Origin: an uncultured Spirochaetales bacterium
GTDB lineage: Bacteria; Spirochaetota; Spirochaetia; Sphaerochaetales; Sphaerochaetaceae
Length of the DNA: 64,000 bases
Assembly: GCA_944388965.1 (NCBI GenBank)
Contig: CALXKL010000001.1
Location: 1 to 64,000 of the forward strand
Direction: 5' to 3'
This document shows positions 36,022-46,296 of the stretch, in pieces. Within the stretch, counting starts at the first letter, position 1; every line of letters begins with the position of its first letter. The notes below the pieces were generated by a model. It was given only the letters and a program-made list of their open reading frames with translations. It had not been told where the DNA came from and ran no database searches. The position numbers were made by a program, and so were the translations under genes.

Positions 36022-36651
36022 ATGGAAGTTAAAGTTTACTCAACAGCAGCCAAGGAAGTTGGAACCATCGACCTCAACGAGGAAGTCTTCGCAAGGGAAG
36101 TCAGCGATGGAGCCATCTACTATGCTGTGAACAACGAGCTTGCCAACCGTCGTGTTGGTACCGCATGCACGAAGACCCGCGCTGAAGTGAATTACAGCAA
36201 TACCAAGCCTTATAAGCAGAAGGGAACTGGTAATGCACGCCGTGGTGACAAGAAGTCCCCCATCATGGTTGGTGGTGGCACGATCTTCGGCCCGAAGCCG
36301 CGTGATTACTCCTATGCTCTTCCCAAGAAGATGAAGAGACTTGCATATAAGAGCCTGCTGAGCCTCGGCGTTCAGGAGAATCGTCTGGTCGTCGTCCAGG
36401 ATTTCACGAGCGAGAGCGGCAAGACAAAGGATCTTGCCCAGATCATGAAGGCCTTCGAGACGGAGAACCAGCGCACCGTGATCATCATGAAGGACGATGA
36501 TGCGATGCTCCGCAGAGCAGCACGCAACATTCCGTATCTTCATGTCCTTTCTTACGACAAGCTTTCCGCCAAGGAGCTTCTCTATGGTCGCAAGATCCTC
36601 GTCCTCGAGACAGCCGCAGAGAACCTCGGAAAGTTCTACGGTGAGAGATGA
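36022..36651 (+). CDS. rplD: 50S ribosomal protein L4
   Basis: A 209-residue protein lining the exit tunnel; in E. coli it also represses the S10 operon. It has ALEVKVYS-type start ([14 protein letters not shown]), the tunnel loop region [19 protein letters not shown] and [15 protein letters not shown] 36022 is preferred over the GTG that overlaps the rplC stop. The next gene starts 11 bases after its stop. Confidence 0.95.
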   Translation: MEVKVYSTAAKEVGTIDLNEEVFAREVSDGAIYYAVNNELANRRVGTACTKTRAEVNYSNTKPYKQKGTGNARRGDKKSPIMVGGGTIFGPKPRDYSYALPKKMKRLAYKSLLSLGVQENRLVVVQDFTSESGKTKDLAQIMKAFETENQRTVIIMKDDDAMLRRAARNIPYLHVLSYDKLSAKELLYGRKILVLETAAENLGKFYGER

Positions 36652-36662
36652 GAGGTGGAAAG

Positions 36663-36965
36663 ATGAGAGCAGATCAGGTAATTATCAGACCCATCGTCAG
36701 CGAGAAGTCCACACTTGCCAGAGAAGGCGAGGTCAAGAAGTATACGTTCGTCGTCGATCCGAAGGCGAACAAGTTCGAGATCATGGCCGCCGTCAAGGAG
36801 ATCTGGGGCGTGGATGCCACAAAGTGCAATGTCATGAACTTCAAGGGCAAGCCCAAGTATTCAAGAGGCAAGGGCGGTTACATCAAGGGGACCACAGCCT
36901 CCTGGAAGAAGGCAATCGTGACTCTGGCCAAGGGCCAGTCCATTTCCGCCTTCGAAGGCGTATGA
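36663..36965 (+). CDS. rplW: 50S ribosomal protein L23
   Basis: A 100-residue protein at the tunnel exit, the docking site of trigger factor and SRP. It has IIRPIVSEKSTL, KYTFVVDPKANKFEI and VNVMNFKGK-like strands. ATG 36663, with AGAGGTGGAAAG upstream, fits the family start better than ATG 36648, which lies inside rplD. Confidence 0.95.
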   Translation: MRADQVIIRPIVSEKSTLAREGEVKKYTFVVDPKANKFEIMAAVKEIWGVDATKCNVMNFKGKPKYSRGKGGYIKGTTASWKKAIVTLAKGQSISAFEGV

Positions 36966-36977
36966 GGAGAATAGAAA

Positions 36978-37802
36978 ATGGCATTGAAATCCTATAAACC
37001 ATATACTCCTGGACTTCGCCAGAAGACTGTCCTCTCCTTCGACGAGATCACAGCCACGAAGCCGGAGAAGAGCCTTACGAGAAAGCTCACAAAGAAGGCT
37101 GGTCGTGACACGTTCGGCCGCATCTCCGTCAGGAGAAGGGGCGGTGGTCACAAGAGAGCCTACAGGATCATCGACTTCAAGAGGAACAAGTACGGTGTTC
37201 CCGGAACCGTGAAGACCATCGAGTATGATCCCAACAGGAGTGCGAACATCGCCCTCGTGTTCTATGCCGATGGGGAGAAGCGCTACATCATAGCCCCCAA
37301 GGGTCTGACTGTCGGAACGAAGATCCTTGCCGGTCCCGATGCACCTCTCACGGTCGGAAACTCCCTGCCGCTGAAGAACATCCCGCTCGGCGTCACGGTG
37401 CACAACGTCGAGCTCACGCTCGGTCGTGGTGGTCAGCTCGTCCGCTCTGCCGGTGTCGGAGCGACCGTCGTGGCCAAGGAAGGCGACTATGTGACTCTTC
37501 GTCTGCCTTCCGGTGAGATGAGACTCGTCTTCGGCGAGTGCAGCGCCACCATCGGAGAGCTCGGCAACGAGGACCACATGAACGTCTCCCTCGGAAAGGC
37601 CGGTGCTTCCCGCCACCTCGGCAGAAGGCCTAAGGTCCGCGGTGTCGCAATGAACCCGATCGACCATCCGCATGGAGGTGGTGAGGGCAAGACCGCTGCA
37701 GGACGTCATCCTGTCACTCCTTGGGGCAAGCCGACCAAGGGCGGAAAGACCCGTTCCAAGAAGAAGCCGTCGAACAAGTTCATCGTCAAGAAGCGCAAGT
37801 AG
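36978..37802 (+). CDS. rplB: 50S ribosomal protein L2
   Basis: A 274-residue core protein that shapes the peptidyl-transferase centre. It shows [37 protein letters not shown] and the C-terminal [19 protein letters not shown] with the essential His. Twelve bases separate it from rplW and from rpsS. Confidence 0.97.
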   Translation: MALKSYKPYTPGLRQKTVLSFDEITATKPEKSLTRKLTKKAGRDTFGRISVRRRGGGHKRAYRIIDFKRNKYGVPGTVKTIEYDPNRSANIALVFYADGEKRYIIAPKGLTVGTKILAGPDAPLTVGNSLPLKNIPLGVTVHNVELTLGRGGQLVRSAGVGATVVAKEGDYVTLRLPSGEMRLVFGECSATIGELGNEDHMNVSLGKAGASRHLGRRPKVRGVAMNPIDHPHGGGEGKTAAGRHPVTPWGKPTKGGKTRSKKKPSNKFIVKKRK

Positions 37803-37814
37803 GAGTTTAGGTAA

Positions 37815-38087
37815 ATGGCAAGGTCAATCAAGAAAGGTCCTTTTGTGGACGAGAGTCTTCTCAAGAGGATTGAAGCATCAAACAAGTCTGGTCAGAAGCC
37901 GATGATCAAGACCTACTCTCGTAGCTCGATGATCATTCCTGACATGGTAGGGTTCACCATCTCTGTCTACAACGGCAAGACCTGGATTCCGGTCTATGTC
38001 ACAGAGAACCTCGTTGGACACAAGCTTGGCGAGTTTGCTCCTACCAGGGTCTTCCGTGGCCACGCATCAGATAAGAAAGGTAAGTAA
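37815..38087 (+). CDS. rpsS: 30S ribosomal protein S19
   Basis: A 90-residue 30S-head protein that contacts S13 and tRNA. It has [42 protein letters not shown] and [24 protein letters not shown] precedes ATG 37815; rplV follows after 9 bases. Confidence 0.96.
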   Translation: MARSIKKGPFVDESLLKRIEASNKSGQKPMIKTYSRSSMIIPDMVGFTISVYNGKTWIPVYVTENLVGHKLGEFAPTRVFRGHASDKKGK

Positions 38088-38096
38088 GGTATAAAA

Positions 38097-38453
38097 ATGG
38101 AAACTAAGAAAGGTTATCAAGCAATTGCCAAGTATCTTATGGTTTCTCCTTCCAAGGTCCGCCCCGTCGCCAATCTGGTGAGAGGAAAGAGCTATCCGGA
38201 AGCGGTTGCCATCTTGGAGGCAATGCCTCAGAAGGGCGCTCGCCTTATTCTGAAAGTTCTCAAGTCCGCAGGTGCCAATGCCTTGTATGTCAACAGGAAG
38301 CTGGATGAGGATTCGCTTTATGTCGCAGCTCTCCTCGTCGATGACGGTCCTCGTCTCAAGAGGGTCTGGGCACGATCCCACGGAAGACGTGACATTCTGC
38401 TCAAGAGGATGTCTCACATCACAGTCGTTGTAGACGAGAAGGTAGGTAAGTAA
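38097..38453 (+). CDS. rplV: 50S ribosomal protein L22
   Basis: A 118-residue protein whose hairpin lines the exit tunnel; changes there give macrolide resistance. It shows YLMVSPSKVRPVANLVRGKSY and the loop RLKRVWARSHGRRDILLKRMSHITVVV (quoted in part). Its stop overlaps the rpsC start by one base (TAATG). Confidence 0.95.
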   Translation: METKKGYQAIAKYLMVSPSKVRPVANLVRGKSYPEAVAILEAMPQKGARLILKVLKSAGANALYVNRKLDEDSLYVAALLVDDGPRLKRVWARSHGRRDILLKRMSHITVVVDEKVGK

Positions 38454-39166
38454 TGGGCCAGAAAGTCAATCCTATTGGACTCAGGTTGGGAGTCAACAAG
38501 ACCTGGAAGTCAAAGTGGTATGTCGATCCTAGGGACTATGTGGACACGCTCCATGAGGATCTTGTCCTGCGCAAGAGCCTTCTTGCATGTCCCGAGGTCC
38601 AGGGAGCTGACATCTCCGATGTCGAGATCGTCCGCAAGCCCCAGCGCATCACCATGGTGATTGCGACTGCCCGCCCCGGCATCATCATCGGTGCCAAGGG
38701 TGCCAATGTCGAGAAGCTTGCCGAGAAGATGCAGAAGCTGACGGACAAGAAGGTCCAGATCAAGATCAAGGAGATCAAGAAGCCTGAGATCGATGCCCAG
38801 ATCATCGCTCAGAACGTCGCCAAGCAGATCGAGAACAGAGGCGCCTTCCGCCGCATCATGAAGAACAGCATCGCACGTGCGATGGCTGGTGGTGCGCAGG
38901 GCATCAAGATCAAGCTCTCCGGTCGTCTCGGTGGTGCCGATATCGCAAGAAGCGAGTGGATGAAGGAAGGCCGCGTACCTCTGCACACGCTCCGCTCTGA
39001 TATCGACTATGGTTTCAAGGCTGCAAGGACCAGCTATGGTGCCATCGGTGTCAAGGTCTGGGTCTTCAACGGCGAGATCTACGCACATGGCACTTCCGAG
39101 GAGGAGGTCGCTGGTGGCGTCGTGAGAAAGAAGCCTGCTCAGGCAGACGCGACAACAAGGAGTTAG
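38453..39166 (+). CDS. rpsC: 30S ribosomal protein S3
   Basis: A 237-residue mRNA-entry protein with helicase activity together with S4 and S5. It starts [18 protein letters not shown]; the KH domain carries [16 protein letters not shown]; the C-terminal half has [26 protein letters not shown] short basic extension ([12 protein letters not shown]) ends the chain. Start overlaps rplV; rplP follows after 4 bases. Confidence 0.96.
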   Translation: MGQKVNPIGLRLGVNKTWKSKWYVDPRDYVDTLHEDLVLRKSLLACPEVQGADISDVEIVRKPQRITMVIATARPGIIIGAKGANVEKLAEKMQKLTDKKVQIKIKEIKKPEIDAQIIAQNVAKQIENRGAFRRIMKNSIARAMAGGAQGIKIKLSGRLGGADIARSEWMKEGRVPLHTLRSDIDYGFKAARTSYGAIGVKVWVFNGEIYAHGTSEEEVAGGVVRKKPAQADATTRS

Positions 39167-39170
39167 TGCA

Positions 39171-39587
39171 ATGCTTAGTCCTAAGAGAATCAAGTATAGA
39201 AAGAAGCAGCGCGGAACACGCGATGCAGTTGCACATCGCGGCAATACCCTCACCTTCGGCGAGTACGGCCTGATGGCAACCGAGCCGAAGTGGATCACAA
39301 ACCGCCAGATCGAGGCTGCCCGTGTCGCCATGACACGTCACATCAAGAGAGGTGGTAAGGTGTGGATCCGCATCTTCCCCGACATGCCCTACACGAAGAA
39401 GCCGGCCGAGACCAGACAGGGAAACGGAAAGGGTGCTCCGGAGGGATGGGTCGCAGTCGTGAAGACGGGTGCCATCATGTTCGAGATGGGTGGTGTCGAC
39501 GAGACTCTTGCCCGTGAGGCTCTTGCACTTGCGGCTTCAAAGCTCCCGATCAAGACCAAGTTCGTCTCGAGAGCTGTTCAGGAGTGA
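39171..39587 (+). CDS. rplP: 50S ribosomal protein L16
   Basis: A 138-residue protein that helps place A-site tRNA. It has [24 protein letters not shown], the [25 protein letters not shown] block, and [22 protein letters not shown] with the family RxGxGKG motif. Four bases separate it from rpsC and rpmC. Confidence 0.96.
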   Translation: MLSPKRIKYRKKQRGTRDAVAHRGNTLTFGEYGLMATEPKWITNRQIEAARVAMTRHIKRGGKVWIRIFPDMPYTKKPAETRQGNGKGAPEGWVAVVKTGAIMFEMGGVDETLAREALALAASKLPIKTKFVSRAVQE

Positions 39588-39591
39588 TGAG

Positions 39592-39801
39592 ATGAAGAAG
39601 AAGAACTTACAGAAAATGTCCTATGCGGAGATGGTCGCAGAGCGCGACAAGCTCAGAAAGGAACTGCTGAATCTCAGGGTTGAGCAGGTGATGAGCCATC
39701 TTGACAATCCCCTTGCTCTCAGAACCGTGAGGAGGGACATTGCAAGACTCAACACCCTGATTCATGCACATGATATCGGCATTGCCAAGGCATCCAAGTA
39801 G
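39592..39801 (+). CDS. rpmC: 50S ribosomal protein L29
   Basis: A 69-residue helical protein next to the tunnel exit. The pattern is [24 protein letters not shown] and [20 protein letters not shown] 39592 is supported by GGAG 7 bases upstream in the rplP stop; the frame open upstream lies inside rplP. Confidence 0.93.
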   Translation: MKKKNLQKMSYAEMVAERDKLRKELLNLRVEQVMSHLDNPLALRTVRRDIARLNTLIHAHDIGIAKASK

Positions 39802-39812
39802 AGAGGCTGGAA

Positions 39813-40064
39813 ATGGAAGCTAGAAAGAAGACTTTTAATGGTATTGTAGTGAGCGATAAGATGGACAAGACCATCGTTGTCGAGGTTACCAATAGAACCC
39901 TGCACCCTCTCTACAAGAAGTACGTGAACAGTACCAAGAAGATCAAGGCCCATGACGAGAGGAACGAGGCGCACGTCGGTGACACGGTTCGTGTCATGGA
40001 GTGCCGCCACCTCAGCAAGGACAAGTGCTGGAGACTGGTCCAGATTGTCGAGAAGGCCCGTTAA
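39813..40064 (+). CDS. rpsQ: 30S ribosomal protein S17
   Basis: An 83-residue early-assembly protein. It shows [39 protein letters not shown] and [28 protein letters not shown] (quoted in parts). Standard length; 12 bases before rplN. Confidence 0.96.
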   Translation: MEARKKTFNGIVVSDKMDKTIVVEVTNRTLHPLYKKYVNSTKKIKAHDERNEAHVGDTVRVMECRHLSKDKCWRLVQIVEKAR

Positions 40065-40076
40065 GGAGATATTGTC

Positions 40077-40442
40077 ATGGTACAGATGCAGACTTATTTG
40101 AACGTAGCGGACAACAGCGGTGCAAAGCGCGTGCAGTGCATCAAGGTCCTGGGCGGCAGCCATAGATATGTTGCCTCTGTCGGCGACATCATCGTGGTGG
40201 CGGTCAAGGATGCTCTTCCGAACGGAACCATCAAGAAGGGTGATGTTCTGAAGGCTGTCATCGTCCGTACCAAGAAGGAATACCGCAGACCTGACGGTAC
40301 CTATATCAGGTTCGATGACAACGCTTGCGTTATCATCGATGCCAACAATAACCCACGCGGCAAGCGTATCTTTGGACCGGTGGCCCGCGAGCTTCGCGAC
40401 GGCTACATGAAGATTGTTTCGCTCGCACCGGAAGTGTTGTAG
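40077..40442 (+). CDS. rplN: 50S ribosomal protein L14
   Basis: A 121-residue protein at the subunit interface, target of the RsfS silencing factor. It has [35 protein letters not shown] and the C-terminal [30 protein letters not shown] precedes ATG 40077. Confidence 0.97.
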   Translation: MVQMQTYLNVADNSGAKRVQCIKVLGGSHRYVASVGDIIVVAVKDALPNGTIKKGDVLKAVIVRTKKEYRRPDGTYIRFDDNACVIIDANNNPRGKRIFGPVARELRDGYMKIVSLAPEVL

Positions 40443-40453
40443 GAGAAGACAGG

Positions 40454-40753
40454 ATGAGACTTAAGAAAAACGACACAGTCAAGATCATTGCCGGAAAGGA
40501 CAAGGGCAAGGTCGGCAAGATTGTGAAGATCGACCCGGAGAAGGAAAGGGTCGTCGTCCAGGGCGCCAACATGGTGTCCAAGACTATCCGCAGGAAGAGT
40601 CAGCAGGACAAGGGCGGAATCATGGTCGTCGAGGCTCCGATTCATGTCTCCAACGTGGCCTTGGTGAGCAAGGACAAGACAAGCAGGATCGGATACAAGT
40701 TCGAGAACGGAAAGAAGGTCCGTTACGCGAAGAAGACAGGCGAGGTGCTCTGA
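40454..40753 (+). CDS. rplX: 50S ribosomal protein L24
   Basis: A 99-residue assembly-initiator protein with an N-terminal KOW motif: [21 protein letters not shown], then [17 protein letters not shown] and [16 protein letters not shown]. Only one base separates its stop from the rplE start. Confidence 0.96.
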   Translation: MRLKKNDTVKIIAGKDKGKVGKIVKIDPEKERVVVQGANMVSKTIRRKSQQDKGGIMVVEAPIHVSNVALVSKDKTSRIGYKFENGKKVRYAKKTGEVL

Positions 40754-40754
40754 A

Positions 40755-41309
40755 ATGGCAGATAAGTTTGTTCCAAATTTCAAGGTCAAGTACAACGAGA
40801 GCGTCGCTCCTGAACTCTTCAAGGAGTTCGGATATTCCTCCAAGATGCAGGTTCCTGTCGTGGAGAAGATCGTCCTTTCCGTCGGAGTCGGCGAGGCGAC
40901 CACGAACAAGAAGCTTCTCGATGCTGCCGTCAAGGAGCTCGAGCAGATCTCCGGCCAGCATGTCGTGAGGACGAAGGCGAGAAAGTCCATCGCCAACTTC
41001 AAGGTCAGGGAAGGCCAGGAGATCGGTGCCATGGTCACTCTCAGGGGCGACAACATGTGGTATTTCCTGGAGAGGCTCATCTGCATCGCGCTTCCCCGCG
41101 TCAAGGACTTCAAGGGTGTCAACCCGAATGCATTCGACGGCCATGGAAACTATTCCCTTGGTATCACGGAGCAGATCATCTTCCCGGAGATCGATTACGA
41201 CAAGATCGAAAGGGTCAGCGGACTCAATGTCGCGATCGTCACCAGCGCGAAGACCGATGAGGAGGCATTCGCTCTTCTTAAGAAGCTCGGAATGCCCTTT
41301 GCAAAGTAA
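40755..41309 (+). CDS. rplE: 50S ribosomal protein L5
   Basis: A 184-residue protein that binds 5S rRNA and contacts P-site tRNA. It has [58 protein letters not shown] and [20 protein letters not shown]. It is coupled to rplX and followed after 12 bases by rpsN. Confidence 0.97.
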   Translation: MADKFVPNFKVKYNESVAPELFKEFGYSSKMQVPVVEKIVLSVGVGEATTNKKLLDAAVKELEQISGQHVVRTKARKSIANFKVREGQEIGAMVTLRGDNMWYFLERLICIALPRVKDFKGVNPNAFDGHGNYSLGITEQIIFPEIDYDKIERVSGLNVAIVTSAKTDEEAFALLKKLGMPFAK

Positions 41310-41321
41310 GGAGACGGGAAT

Positions 41322-41507
41322 ATGGCAAAGAAATCTATGATAGTCAAGTGCAAGAGAGAGCCCAAGTTCTCCACACGCAGATACAACAGATGCAGGATCT
41401 GTGGACGTCCGCGTGGATATATGCGCAAGTTCGACATGTGCAGAGTTTGCTTCCGCGAACTGGCAAGCGAAGGCCAGATCCCTGGCGTGACCAAGTCAAG
41501 CTGGTAG
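41322..41507 (+). CDS. rpsN: 30S ribosomal protein S14, zinc-binding (type Z)
   Basis: A 61-residue protein of the 30S head. The short form has a complete zinc ribbon, CRICGRP and CRVCFREL, unlike the longer zinc-free S14. It begins [21 protein letters not shown] and ends PGVTKSSW. It stands in the normal place between rplE and rpsH. Confidence 0.96.
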   Translation: MAKKSMIVKCKREPKFSTRRYNRCRICGRPRGYMRKFDMCRVCFRELASEGQIPGVTKSSW

Positions 41508-41517
41508 GAGTTGAGAA

Positions 41518-41916
41518 ATGGCAGTAAGTGATCCAATTGCAGATATGCTGACTAAAATCAGGAATGCTAGTCAGGCAAAGCATGAGAAGGTGGATATCTC
41601 CACAAGCAAGATGAAGCTTCAGATTGTGAAGATCATGAAGAACGAGGGCTTCATCAAGAACTTCAAGAAGGTTACAAAGGATAATCTTTCCTATATCCGC
41701 GTTTACCTCAAGTACGACGAGTCTCAGGCTCCTGTCATCCATGGTCTGGAGCGCATCTCCACTCCCGGCCGCCGTGTCTACAGCGGCTACAAGGATATGC
41801 CCAGGGTCTACAATGGCTACGGTGTTGTCGTTGTGTCCTCCTCCTCTGGTGTCATCACCGGAAGGAAGGCGGCCGAGAACAAGGTCGGCGGCGAGCTGAT
41901 CTGCACCATCTGGTAA
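41518..41916 (+). CDS. rpsH: 30S ribosomal protein S8
   Basis: A 132-residue protein that organises the central domain of 16S rRNA and represses the spc operon in E. coli. It has the family start [21 protein letters not shown] and end [28 protein letters not shown] (quoted in part). 13 bases before rplF. Confidence 0.97.
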   Translation: MAVSDPIADMLTKIRNASQAKHEKVDISTSKMKLQIVKIMKNEGFIKNFKKVTKDNLSYIRVYLKYDESQAPVIHGLERISTPGRRVYSGYKDMPRVYNGYGVVVVSSSSGVITGRKAAENKVGGELICTIW

Positions 41917-41929
41917 GGAGGAGTCAGGT

Positions 41930-42469
41930 ATGTCACGTATTGGAAAGTTGCCTGTCGCCATCCCGGCAGGTGTGAAGGTCTCCGTTGCAGACGGCATGAT
42001 AACGGTCACCGGTCCCAAGGGCACTCTGACCCAGGCCTACAAGGGCGACATCGACATCGCTGTCAAGGACAACGAGGTCGTCGTCACGAGAAAGGATGAC
42101 GAGATCCAGAACAGGAGCTTCCATGGACTGTATCGCCAGCTGATCAACAACATGATCGTCGGTGTCAGCCAGGGGTTCTCCAAGAGCCTTCTGATCAACG
42201 GTGTCGGCTACAAGGCCGAGCTGGGCAAGAACGTCATCACTCTCTCGCTCGGCTATTCGACCATCATCGACTATGTCATCCCCGAGGGAATCCAGGCTGC
42301 AGTCGATGGAAACAAGATCACCATCTCCGGCATCAGCAAGGAGAAGGTCGGTCAGACCTGCGCCGAAATCCGCTCTCTGCGTGGACCTGAGCCTTACAAG
42401 GGCAAGGGAATCAAGTATGAGACCGAGAACATCCGCCGCAAGGTCGGAAAGTCCGGTGGCAAGAAATAA
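41930..42469 (+). CDS. rplF: 50S ribosomal protein L6
   Basis: A 179-residue protein near the sarcin-ricin loop, built of two similar domains. It starts [19 protein letters not shown] and ends with [29 protein letters not shown] (quoted in part). GGAGGAGTC precedes ATG 41930. Confidence 0.97.
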   Translation: MSRIGKLPVAIPAGVKVSVADGMITVTGPKGTLTQAYKGDIDIAVKDNEVVVTRKDDEIQNRSFHGLYRQLINNMIVGVSQGFSKSLLINGVGYKAELGKNVITLSLGYSTIIDYVIPEGIQAAVDGNKITISGISKEKVGQTCAEIRSLRGPEPYKGKGIKYETENIRRKVGKSGGKK

Positions 42470-42481
42470 GGGGTAAGCAGA

Positions 42482-42841
42482 ATGAACAGAATTGTCGAAA
42501 AGAACCGCAAGGCTGCACGCCGCAAGGCACATATCAGAAAGAGAGTCTCCGGTACGCCTGAGAGACCCAGAATGACAGTCTTCAGAAGCAACCTCCACAT
42601 GTATGTCCAGGTCATCGATGACACTCAGGGCAGGACGCTTGTCTCCGCTTCCACTGTCGAGGCTGATCTCAAAGGTCTCAGAAACTGCGTCGCAGATGCC
42701 GCGAAGCTCGGCGAGGCGGTTGGCAAGCGCTGTCTGGAGAAGAATATCCAGAGCGTGGTCTTCGACCGCAATGGCTATATCTACCACGGTATCGTGAAAG
42801 CCATCGCAGATGGAGCCCGTTCGGCCGGCGTCAAGTTCTAA
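42482..42841 (+). CDS. rplR: 50S ribosomal protein L18
   Basis: A 119-residue protein that binds 5S rRNA with L5. It shows [41 protein letters not shown] and [26 protein letters not shown] (quoted in part). 12 bases after rplF and 10 before rpsE. Confidence 0.96.
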   Translation: MNRIVEKNRKAARRKAHIRKRVSGTPERPRMTVFRSNLHMYVQVIDDTQGRTLVSASTVEADLKGLRNCVADAAKLGEAVGKRCLEKNIQSVVFDRNGYIYHGIVKAIADGARSAGVKF

Positions 42842-42851
42842 GGGGTTTTGT

Positions 42852-43358
42852 ATGGAAAGAGCAAAAGATAAGGAAGTCAAGGACGGATACGTAGAGAAGC
42901 TGATCAAGATCAACCGCGTAACCAAGGTCGTCAAGGGTGGCAAGAACTTCTCGTTCTCCGCACTCGTCGTCGTCGGTTATGGCGATGGAAGGGTCGGCTA
43001 TGGTTTCGGAAAGGCGAACGATGTCTCGGATGCGATCCGCAAGGCTACGGAGAAGGCCAAGGCCAGTCTCATCACGGTGCCCATGAAGGGAAGCACGATT
43101 CCCCATGAGATGCTCGGCAAGTACAAGAGCGCAAGCGTTCTTGTGCGTCCGGCAGTCCCAGGAACCGGTGTCATCGCGGGTGGTGCGGTCAAGGCCGTCG
43201 CCGACGCGGCAGGCATCAAGGACATGCTCAGCAAGTCCCTTGGTTCCAAGAACAACATCAACACTGTGAAGGCCACCTTCGATGCATTCGAGAACCTCTT
43301 CGATGCCAAGGCCCTGGCCAAGAGCAGAGGCAAGTCTCTCAAGGAAATGTGGGGTTGA
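42852..43358 (+). CDS. rpsE: 30S ribosomal protein S5
   Basis: A 168-residue fidelity protein of the decoding region. It has VTKVVKGGKNFSFSALVVVG, GYGFGKANDVSDAIRKA and the C-terminal KSLGSKNNINTVKATFDA. ATG 42852 (AGGGG 6 bases upstream) fits the family start; the frame open to 42810 lies inside rplR. rpmD follows after 2 bases. Confidence 0.96.
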   Translation: MERAKDKEVKDGYVEKLIKINRVTKVVKGGKNFSFSALVVVGYGDGRVGYGFGKANDVSDAIRKATEKAKASLITVPMKGSTIPHEMLGKYKSASVLVRPAVPGTGVIAGGAVKAVADAAGIKDMLSKSLGSKNNINTVKATFDAFENLFDAKALAKSRGKSLKEMWG

Positions 43359-43360
43359 TT

Positions 43361-43546
43361 ATGGCAGAGAAGAACATTAAAATCACACTGGTTCGTTCAG
43401 TAGCTGGAACACTCCCGAAGCAGAGGGCCACGATCAAGGCCCTCGGCCTGGGCAAGATGCATAGCTCTGTTGTACACGCTGCGACGCCGGCCACTCTTGG
43501 CATGGTGCGCAAAGTCGCTCACATGGTGAAGGTCGAGGAGATTTAA
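43361..43546 (+). CDS. rpmD: 50S ribosomal protein L30
   Basis: A 61-residue protein with the pattern IKITLVRSVAGTLPKQRATIKALGLGKMHSSV (quoted in part) and MVRKVAHMVKVEEI. ATG 43361 is chosen; 2 bases after rpsE and one base before rplO. Confidence 0.95.
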   Translation: MAEKNIKITLVRSVAGTLPKQRATIKALGLGKMHSSVVHAATPATLGMVRKVAHMVKVEEI

Positions 43547-43547
43547 G

Positions 43548-43979
43548 ATGGCACAGATCAACGCGCCTTATGGCGCAAATAGAAAGAAGACCATCGTCGG
43601 TCGTGGCGCTTCCAGCAAAGGCAGGGCCTGCGGACGTGGTCATGATGGACAGAACAGCCGCTCCGGTGGTGGTGTCCGCCTCGGTTTCGAGGGCGGACAG
43701 ATGCCTCTCTACAGGCGTGTCGCCAGCCGTGGCTTCTCCAACTATCCTTTCAAGGTGACCTATGTGGCGCTTTCCCTCTCCGCTATCGATGCGGCTTTCG
43801 CCGACGGCGATGTCGTCACGGCGGCAGCTCTCAAGGAGAAGGGCCTGGTGAAGGGCAAGGATGTTCAGGCGAAGATCCTCAACAATGGGGAGATCACCAA
43901 GAAGCTCACAATCGAAGGCGTCAAGGTCTCCGCCTCCGCAGCAAAGGCTGTCGAGCAGGCCGGAGGCTCTGTCAAGTAA
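43548..43979 (+). CDS. rplO: 50S ribosomal protein L15
   Basis: A 143-residue late-assembly protein. The Gly/Arg-rich N-terminal arm (KKTIVGRGASSKGRACGRGH) is followed by GGQMPLYRRVASRGFSN and the C-terminal domain LTIEGVKVSASAAKAVEQAGG. One base after rpmD, 15 bases before secY. Confidence 0.96.
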   Translation: MAQINAPYGANRKKTIVGRGASSKGRACGRGHDGQNSRSGGGVRLGFEGGQMPLYRRVASRGFSNYPFKVTYVALSLSAIDAAFADGDVVTAAALKEKGLVKGKDVQAKILNNGEITKKLTIEGVKVSASAAKAVEQAGGSVK

Positions 43980-43994
43980 CAAGAGAAGGTTGTC

Positions 43995-45311
43995 ATGTCG
44001 AACTCACTTGTAGATATGATGAGGATGAATGACGTCCGCAGAAAGGTGCTCGTGACGATCGGCTTGCTCATAGTGAGCCGCATCGGCACGGTTGTACCCA
44101 TCCCCGGAATCGATCCAGTCATCCTCGAAGCCTATTTCCTGGCCTCTGCCCAGAGCACCACGATAGGCTTCACAGAGTATCTTAACTTTTTCTCGGGTGG
44201 TGCTTTCAGCAACTTCAGCCTGTTCATGCTGGGTGTCATGCCTTATATCAGCACCCAGATCATCATTCAGCTGCTGATGCTGGTCGTGCCCTCCCTCAAG
44301 AAGCTCGCGCAGGATCCTCATGGTAGCAAGAAGATCCAGCAGTATACCCGTTATGGCACGATCGTGGTCTGTCTGATCCAGTCCTTTGCCGTGACAGTCT
44401 ATGCCACCACCATCCCGGAGGCGATTGTCATGTCGAGAGTGCCGTTCACGCTGATTGCGATGGTCTCCGTCACGGCCGGTTCCATGTTCCTGGTCTGGCT
44501 CGGCGACAAGATCACGCAGTATGGTGTCGGAAACGGAATCTCGCTGCTCATCTTCGCCGGTATCGTCGCCAGGATGCCCAGTGCGTTCTCGACGCTCTTC
44601 TCCAGCATCGCTGCCGGTTCTCTCAACTGGCTCGCGGTCATCGTCGTCGTCGTGATGTACGTCTTCGTCGTCATCATGGTCGTATACGAGGAGAAGGGAA
44701 TGAGAAAGATTCCCGTGAAGTACGCAAAGCGCGTCATCGGAAACAAGATGTACCAGGGTGGATCGAACTACATCCCGTTCAAGATCAACCCGTCCGGAGT
44801 CATCCCCGTCATCTTCGCTTCCGCGCTGCTTTCGTTCCCGCTCCAGATCGCCACCTCGCTCGCTCCGAACGTGGGCTGGCTCCAGTCTGTCGCGAACTTC
44901 CTCAATCCCCAGGGTGCCCCCTATCTGATTATCTACACCCTGTTGATTATAGGTTTTGCATTCTTCTATACCCAGGTCAGCCTGAATCCTGACGAGATTG
45001 CAAAGAACATAAGAGACAACGGAGGTACGATTCCCAGCATCAGCAATGACAATCTGGAGAAGTACCTCAGGAAGGTCCTCAACAGGATCGTCCTCCCCGG
45101 TTCTCTCTTCCTTGCATTCATCGCGCTGATTCCTACCTTGATACAGAAGTTCTTCAACTTCCCGGCCGATGTTGCCATGCTCTTCGGAGGCACCTCGCTG
45201 ATCATCATGGTCGGTGTCTGCCTCGAGACCGTGCGCCAGCTCGACTCGATGATGAAGCTGCATCACCATGACGGTTTTATGACCAGCGGTCGTAAGATCA
45301 AGAAAATCTAG
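43995..45311 (+). CDS. secY: Preprotein translocase subunit SecY
   Basis: A 438-residue ten-helix protein forming the export channel in the inner membrane. It shows [12 protein letters not shown] in the first loop, the plug and signature region [39 protein letters not shown] and [22 protein letters not shown] (each in part). It stands after rplO as usual; adk, map and infA are not between it and rpmJ. Confidence 0.97.
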   Translation: MSNSLVDMMRMNDVRRKVLVTIGLLIVSRIGTVVPIPGIDPVILEAYFLASAQSTTIGFTEYLNFFSGGAFSNFSLFMLGVMPYISTQIIIQLLMLVVPSLKKLAQDPHGSKKIQQYTRYGTIVVCLIQSFAVTVYATTIPEAIVMSRVPFTLIAMVSVTAGSMFLVWLGDKITQYGVGNGISLLIFAGIVARMPSAFSTLFSSIAAGSLNWLAVIVVVVMYVFVVIMVVYEEKGMRKIPVKYAKRVIGNKMYQGGSNYIPFKINPSGVIPVIFASALLSFPLQIATSLAPNVGWLQSVANFLNPQGAPYLIIYTLLIIGFAFFYTQVSLNPDEIAKNIRDNGGTIPSISNDNLEKYLRKVLNRIVLPGSLFLAFIALIPTLIQKFFNFPADVAMLFGGTSLIIMVGVCLETVRQLDSMMKLHHHDGFMTSGRKIKKI

Positions 45312-45322
45312 GAGTTTTCACT

Positions 45323-45436
45323 ATGAAAGTAAGAGCAAGTGTTAAACCGATTTGTGACAAGTGCAAGGTCATCAGACGCGCCGGTGTCGTGCGCATCATC
45401 TGTGAGAACCCCAAGCACAAGCAGAGACAAAAATAA
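45323..45436 (+). CDS. rpmJ: 50S ribosomal protein L36
   Basis: A 37-residue protein with a zinc ribbon: [19 protein letters not shown], then [15 protein letters not shown], giving ligands Cys11, Cys14, Cys27 and His32. TAGGAG lies just upstream, overlapping the secY stop. It is shorter than the usual ORF-calling limit. rpsM follows after 18 bases. Confidence 0.96.
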   Translation: MKVRASVKPICDKCKVIRRAGVVRIICENPKHKQRQK

Positions 45437-45454
45437 TCTAGGAGGCCTTGTAAT

Positions 45455-45820
45455 ATGGCACGTATCGCAGGTGTAGACCTGCCTAATAAGGCAGTCAAGA
45501 TTGCCCTGACCTACATCTATGGCATCGGCAGAACCTCCGCCGAGGAGATCTGCGCCAAGACGAACATCGATCCGAACGTCAGAATCAACACCCTCAGTGC
45601 TGATGATGTCGCTCTTCTGAGAAAAGTCATCGAGGAGGAGTACAAGATCGAGGGACACCTCAGGACCGAGGTCGCCCTGAACATCAAGCGCTTGATGGAT
45701 ATCGGATGCTATCGTGGTCTCAGGCACAGGAAGGGCCTTCCTGTCCGCGGTCAGAGGACCAAGACCAATGCCCGCACCCGCAAGGGCAAGAAGAAGACCG
45801 TTGCAGGAAAGAAGAAATAA
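45455..45820 (+). CDS. rpsM: 30S ribosomal protein S13
   Basis: A 121-residue protein bridging the subunits and touching P-site tRNA. It has [31 protein letters not shown] and [29 protein letters not shown] (in part). TCTAGGAGGCC precedes ATG 45455. Confidence 0.97.
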   Translation: MARIAGVDLPNKAVKIALTYIYGIGRTSAEEICAKTNIDPNVRINTLSADDVALLRKVIEEEYKIEGHLRTEVALNIKRLMDIGCYRGLRHRKGLPVRGQRTKTNARTRKGKKKTVAGKKK

Positions 45821-45837
45821 GGATCAGGTGTTAATCT

Positions 45838-46215
45838 ATGGCTAATCAGAAACGTAAAGTCAAAAAGACGGTTTTGGAAGGTAACGTCTATATCCAGGCG
45901 ACCTTCAACAATACCATCATCACTGTTACAGATCTCGCTGGAAACGCTCTTTCCTGGGCTAGTGCCGGTGGTCTTGGTTTCAGAGGTGCAAAGAAGTCCA
46001 CTCCGTATGCCGCGCAGACTACATGTGAGACTGCCGCGAAGAAGGCGATGGACTATGGTCTCAAGAGCGTCAACGTCTTCGTCAAGGGACCTGGCGTAGG
46101 TCGCGAGAGTGCAATCAGGACGCTCGGCGTCCTCGGACTCAAGGTCCGCACTATCCGCGACGTCACGCCGATCCCCCACAACGGATGCCGCCCGCGCAAG
46201 ACCCGCCGCGTCTGA
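45838..46215 (+). CDS. rpsK: 30S ribosomal protein S11
   Basis: A 125-residue platform protein near the Shine-Dalgarno helix. It shows [36 protein letters not shown] and [16 protein letters not shown]. In many bacteria rpsD follows; here an 81-base gap with hairpins leads to rpoA. Confidence 0.97.
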   Translation: MANQKRKVKKTVLEGNVYIQATFNNTIITVTDLAGNALSWASAGGLGFRGAKKSTPYAAQTTCETAAKKAMDYGLKSVNVFVKGPGVGRESAIRTLGVLGLKVRTIRDVTPIPHNGCRPRKTRRV

Positions 46216-46222
46216 TGATGCA

Positions 46223-46272
46223 GGGATGGGCATCCATCCCTCTTCCATCGGAAAGACGTTCGTTGGACGTCT
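46223..46272 (+). promoter_or_regulatory. Two hairpins between rpsK and rpoA
   Basis: GGGATGG/CCATCCC (46223-46240, loop GCAT) and AGACGT/ACGTCT (46254-46272). They occupy the place where rpsD often stands and lie just before the rpoA ribosome site AAGGAG. No U tract; a role in mRNA processing or rpoA dosage is possible. Confidence 0.4.
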
Positions 46273-46296
46273 ATCAAGACTAGATAAGGAGTAAAC

